Positions 55,075 to 55,427 of a DNA stretch of 55,427 nucleotides are shown here, piece by piece (the stretch's first letter is position 1; each line of letters begins with the position of its first letter). The notes beneath the pieces were generated by a model. It ran no database searches, was not told the origin of the DNA, and was given only the letters and a program-made list of their open reading frames with translations. The translations under genes and the position numbers were made by a program. Source of the stretch: Ceratorhiza oryzae-sativae. Taxonomy: Eukaryota; Basidiomycota; Agaricomycetes; Cantharellales; Ceratobasidiaceae. The stretch is from NCBI GenBank assembly GCA_030998015.1, contig JARWMV010000100.1, forward strand, positions 1-55,427. The letters run 5' to 3'.

Positions 55075-55427
55075 GCACCCAACTTCAGCCACTATGAGGA
55101 CAACTACTCAGCCAATGCATGCACAGATAAAACCAGCCATAGCATGCCCCCCAATTGACATGCACTCCACTCTTGTGCTTCCCAGGTCCCATGTGCCACT
55201 ACTGATTGTTCCTGTAAACATGATTGGCACATTGATCCTCCACAAGGCCAATCCAATCCCTAAAACAATACCATTGCTTTCTTCACTCCCAATGCCCAGC
55301 CCCCTCCCAATGCCTGACATCCACCAACTGCCCATGCATCCTGTACCAGTAACAAGTTTGAATCTCTCTCAAATGCTGACTCAAGCTTGCAAACATTCAA
55401 CCTCCCACCCACTATGACAGAGTGTCA
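55075..55427. other. Right edge, no gene recognised
   Basis: A 107-aa plus frame (55094-55417) is Pro/Ser/Met-rich, lacks a domain and runs close to the window edge; an antisense frame overlaps it. It may be part of a gene continuing beyond the window. Confidence 0.3.

Noticed and set aside
1..55427. tRNA or rRNA genes
   Set aside because: No segment with tRNA A/B boxes in a clover-leaf context or rRNA similarity was noticed; a tRNAscan run would be needed to exclude them.

Overview
The window looks like nuclear DNA of a filamentous basidiomycete (Agaricomycete). The coding genes are cut by many short introns (about 46-60 nt, GT...CTRAY...AG). The mobile elements are of fungal kinds: Ty3/Gypsy LTR copies, LINE RNase H tails, pogo and Tc1/mariner transposases, and an endonuclease-less Penelope-like element (PLE). 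I cannot name the species; a Rhizoctonia/Ceratobasidium-type fungus is only a guess.

Left part (1-22 kb): host genes mixed with a few elements. From left to right these are a partial gene (1-1004), a minus-strand gene with the H-x-D...H...R signature of a TET/JBP-like dioxygenase (1308-3326), a decayed LINE tail, a decayed pogo transposase, an approximately 87-bp minisatellite, and two truncated PLE copies joined by AACCT (TTAGG) telomere-type repeats. Next comes a chromatin-flavoured cluster: a PHD-type zinc-finger gene (10775-12544), two consecutive reading frames whose N-termini copy the histone H3 tail (13380 and 14080), an unknown 260-aa protein (15442-16224), and a sirtuin (18539-21141). 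The PHD protein and the sirtuin appear to share a C-terminal module, and the partial gene at the left edge resembles the C-terminal half of the second H3-tail protein. This set (H3-tail mimics, a possible H3-tail reader, a deacetylase with the reader's own tail module, and a TET-like enzyme) is my main candidate for an undescribed system.

Middle part (23.4-29.6 kb): a six-unit satellite leads into telomere-type repeats and then a complete PLE (24832-29552). It has two direct pseudo-LTRs, each with a hammerhead-ribozyme-like core, an ORF1 with a 49-nt intron, and an ORF2 reverse transcriptase without GIY-YIG. Orientation and junctions fit addition of the element to chromosome ends, with the 5' side facing the former telomere. 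Two blocks with the order satellite, telomere repeat, PLE exist in this window.

Right part (29.6-55.4 kb): strikingly CpG-poor, TG/CA-rich DNA. It holds one ParB-like multi-exon gene (about 30.3-32.6 kb), tandem repeats, a nest of Gypsy LTRs with readable target duplications, a dead Gypsy body, a MITE-like inverted repeat, an unknown minus-strand multi-exon gene (about 50.2-52.2 kb), a small CpG-rich island, and a dead Tc1/mariner element with 198-bp inverted repeats and TA duplications. The intact PLE is CpG-rich against this background, so it probably arrived late. Exon models were made by eye; where frame arithmetic closes exactly (PHD gene, second H3-tail gene, PLE ORF1) this is stated.
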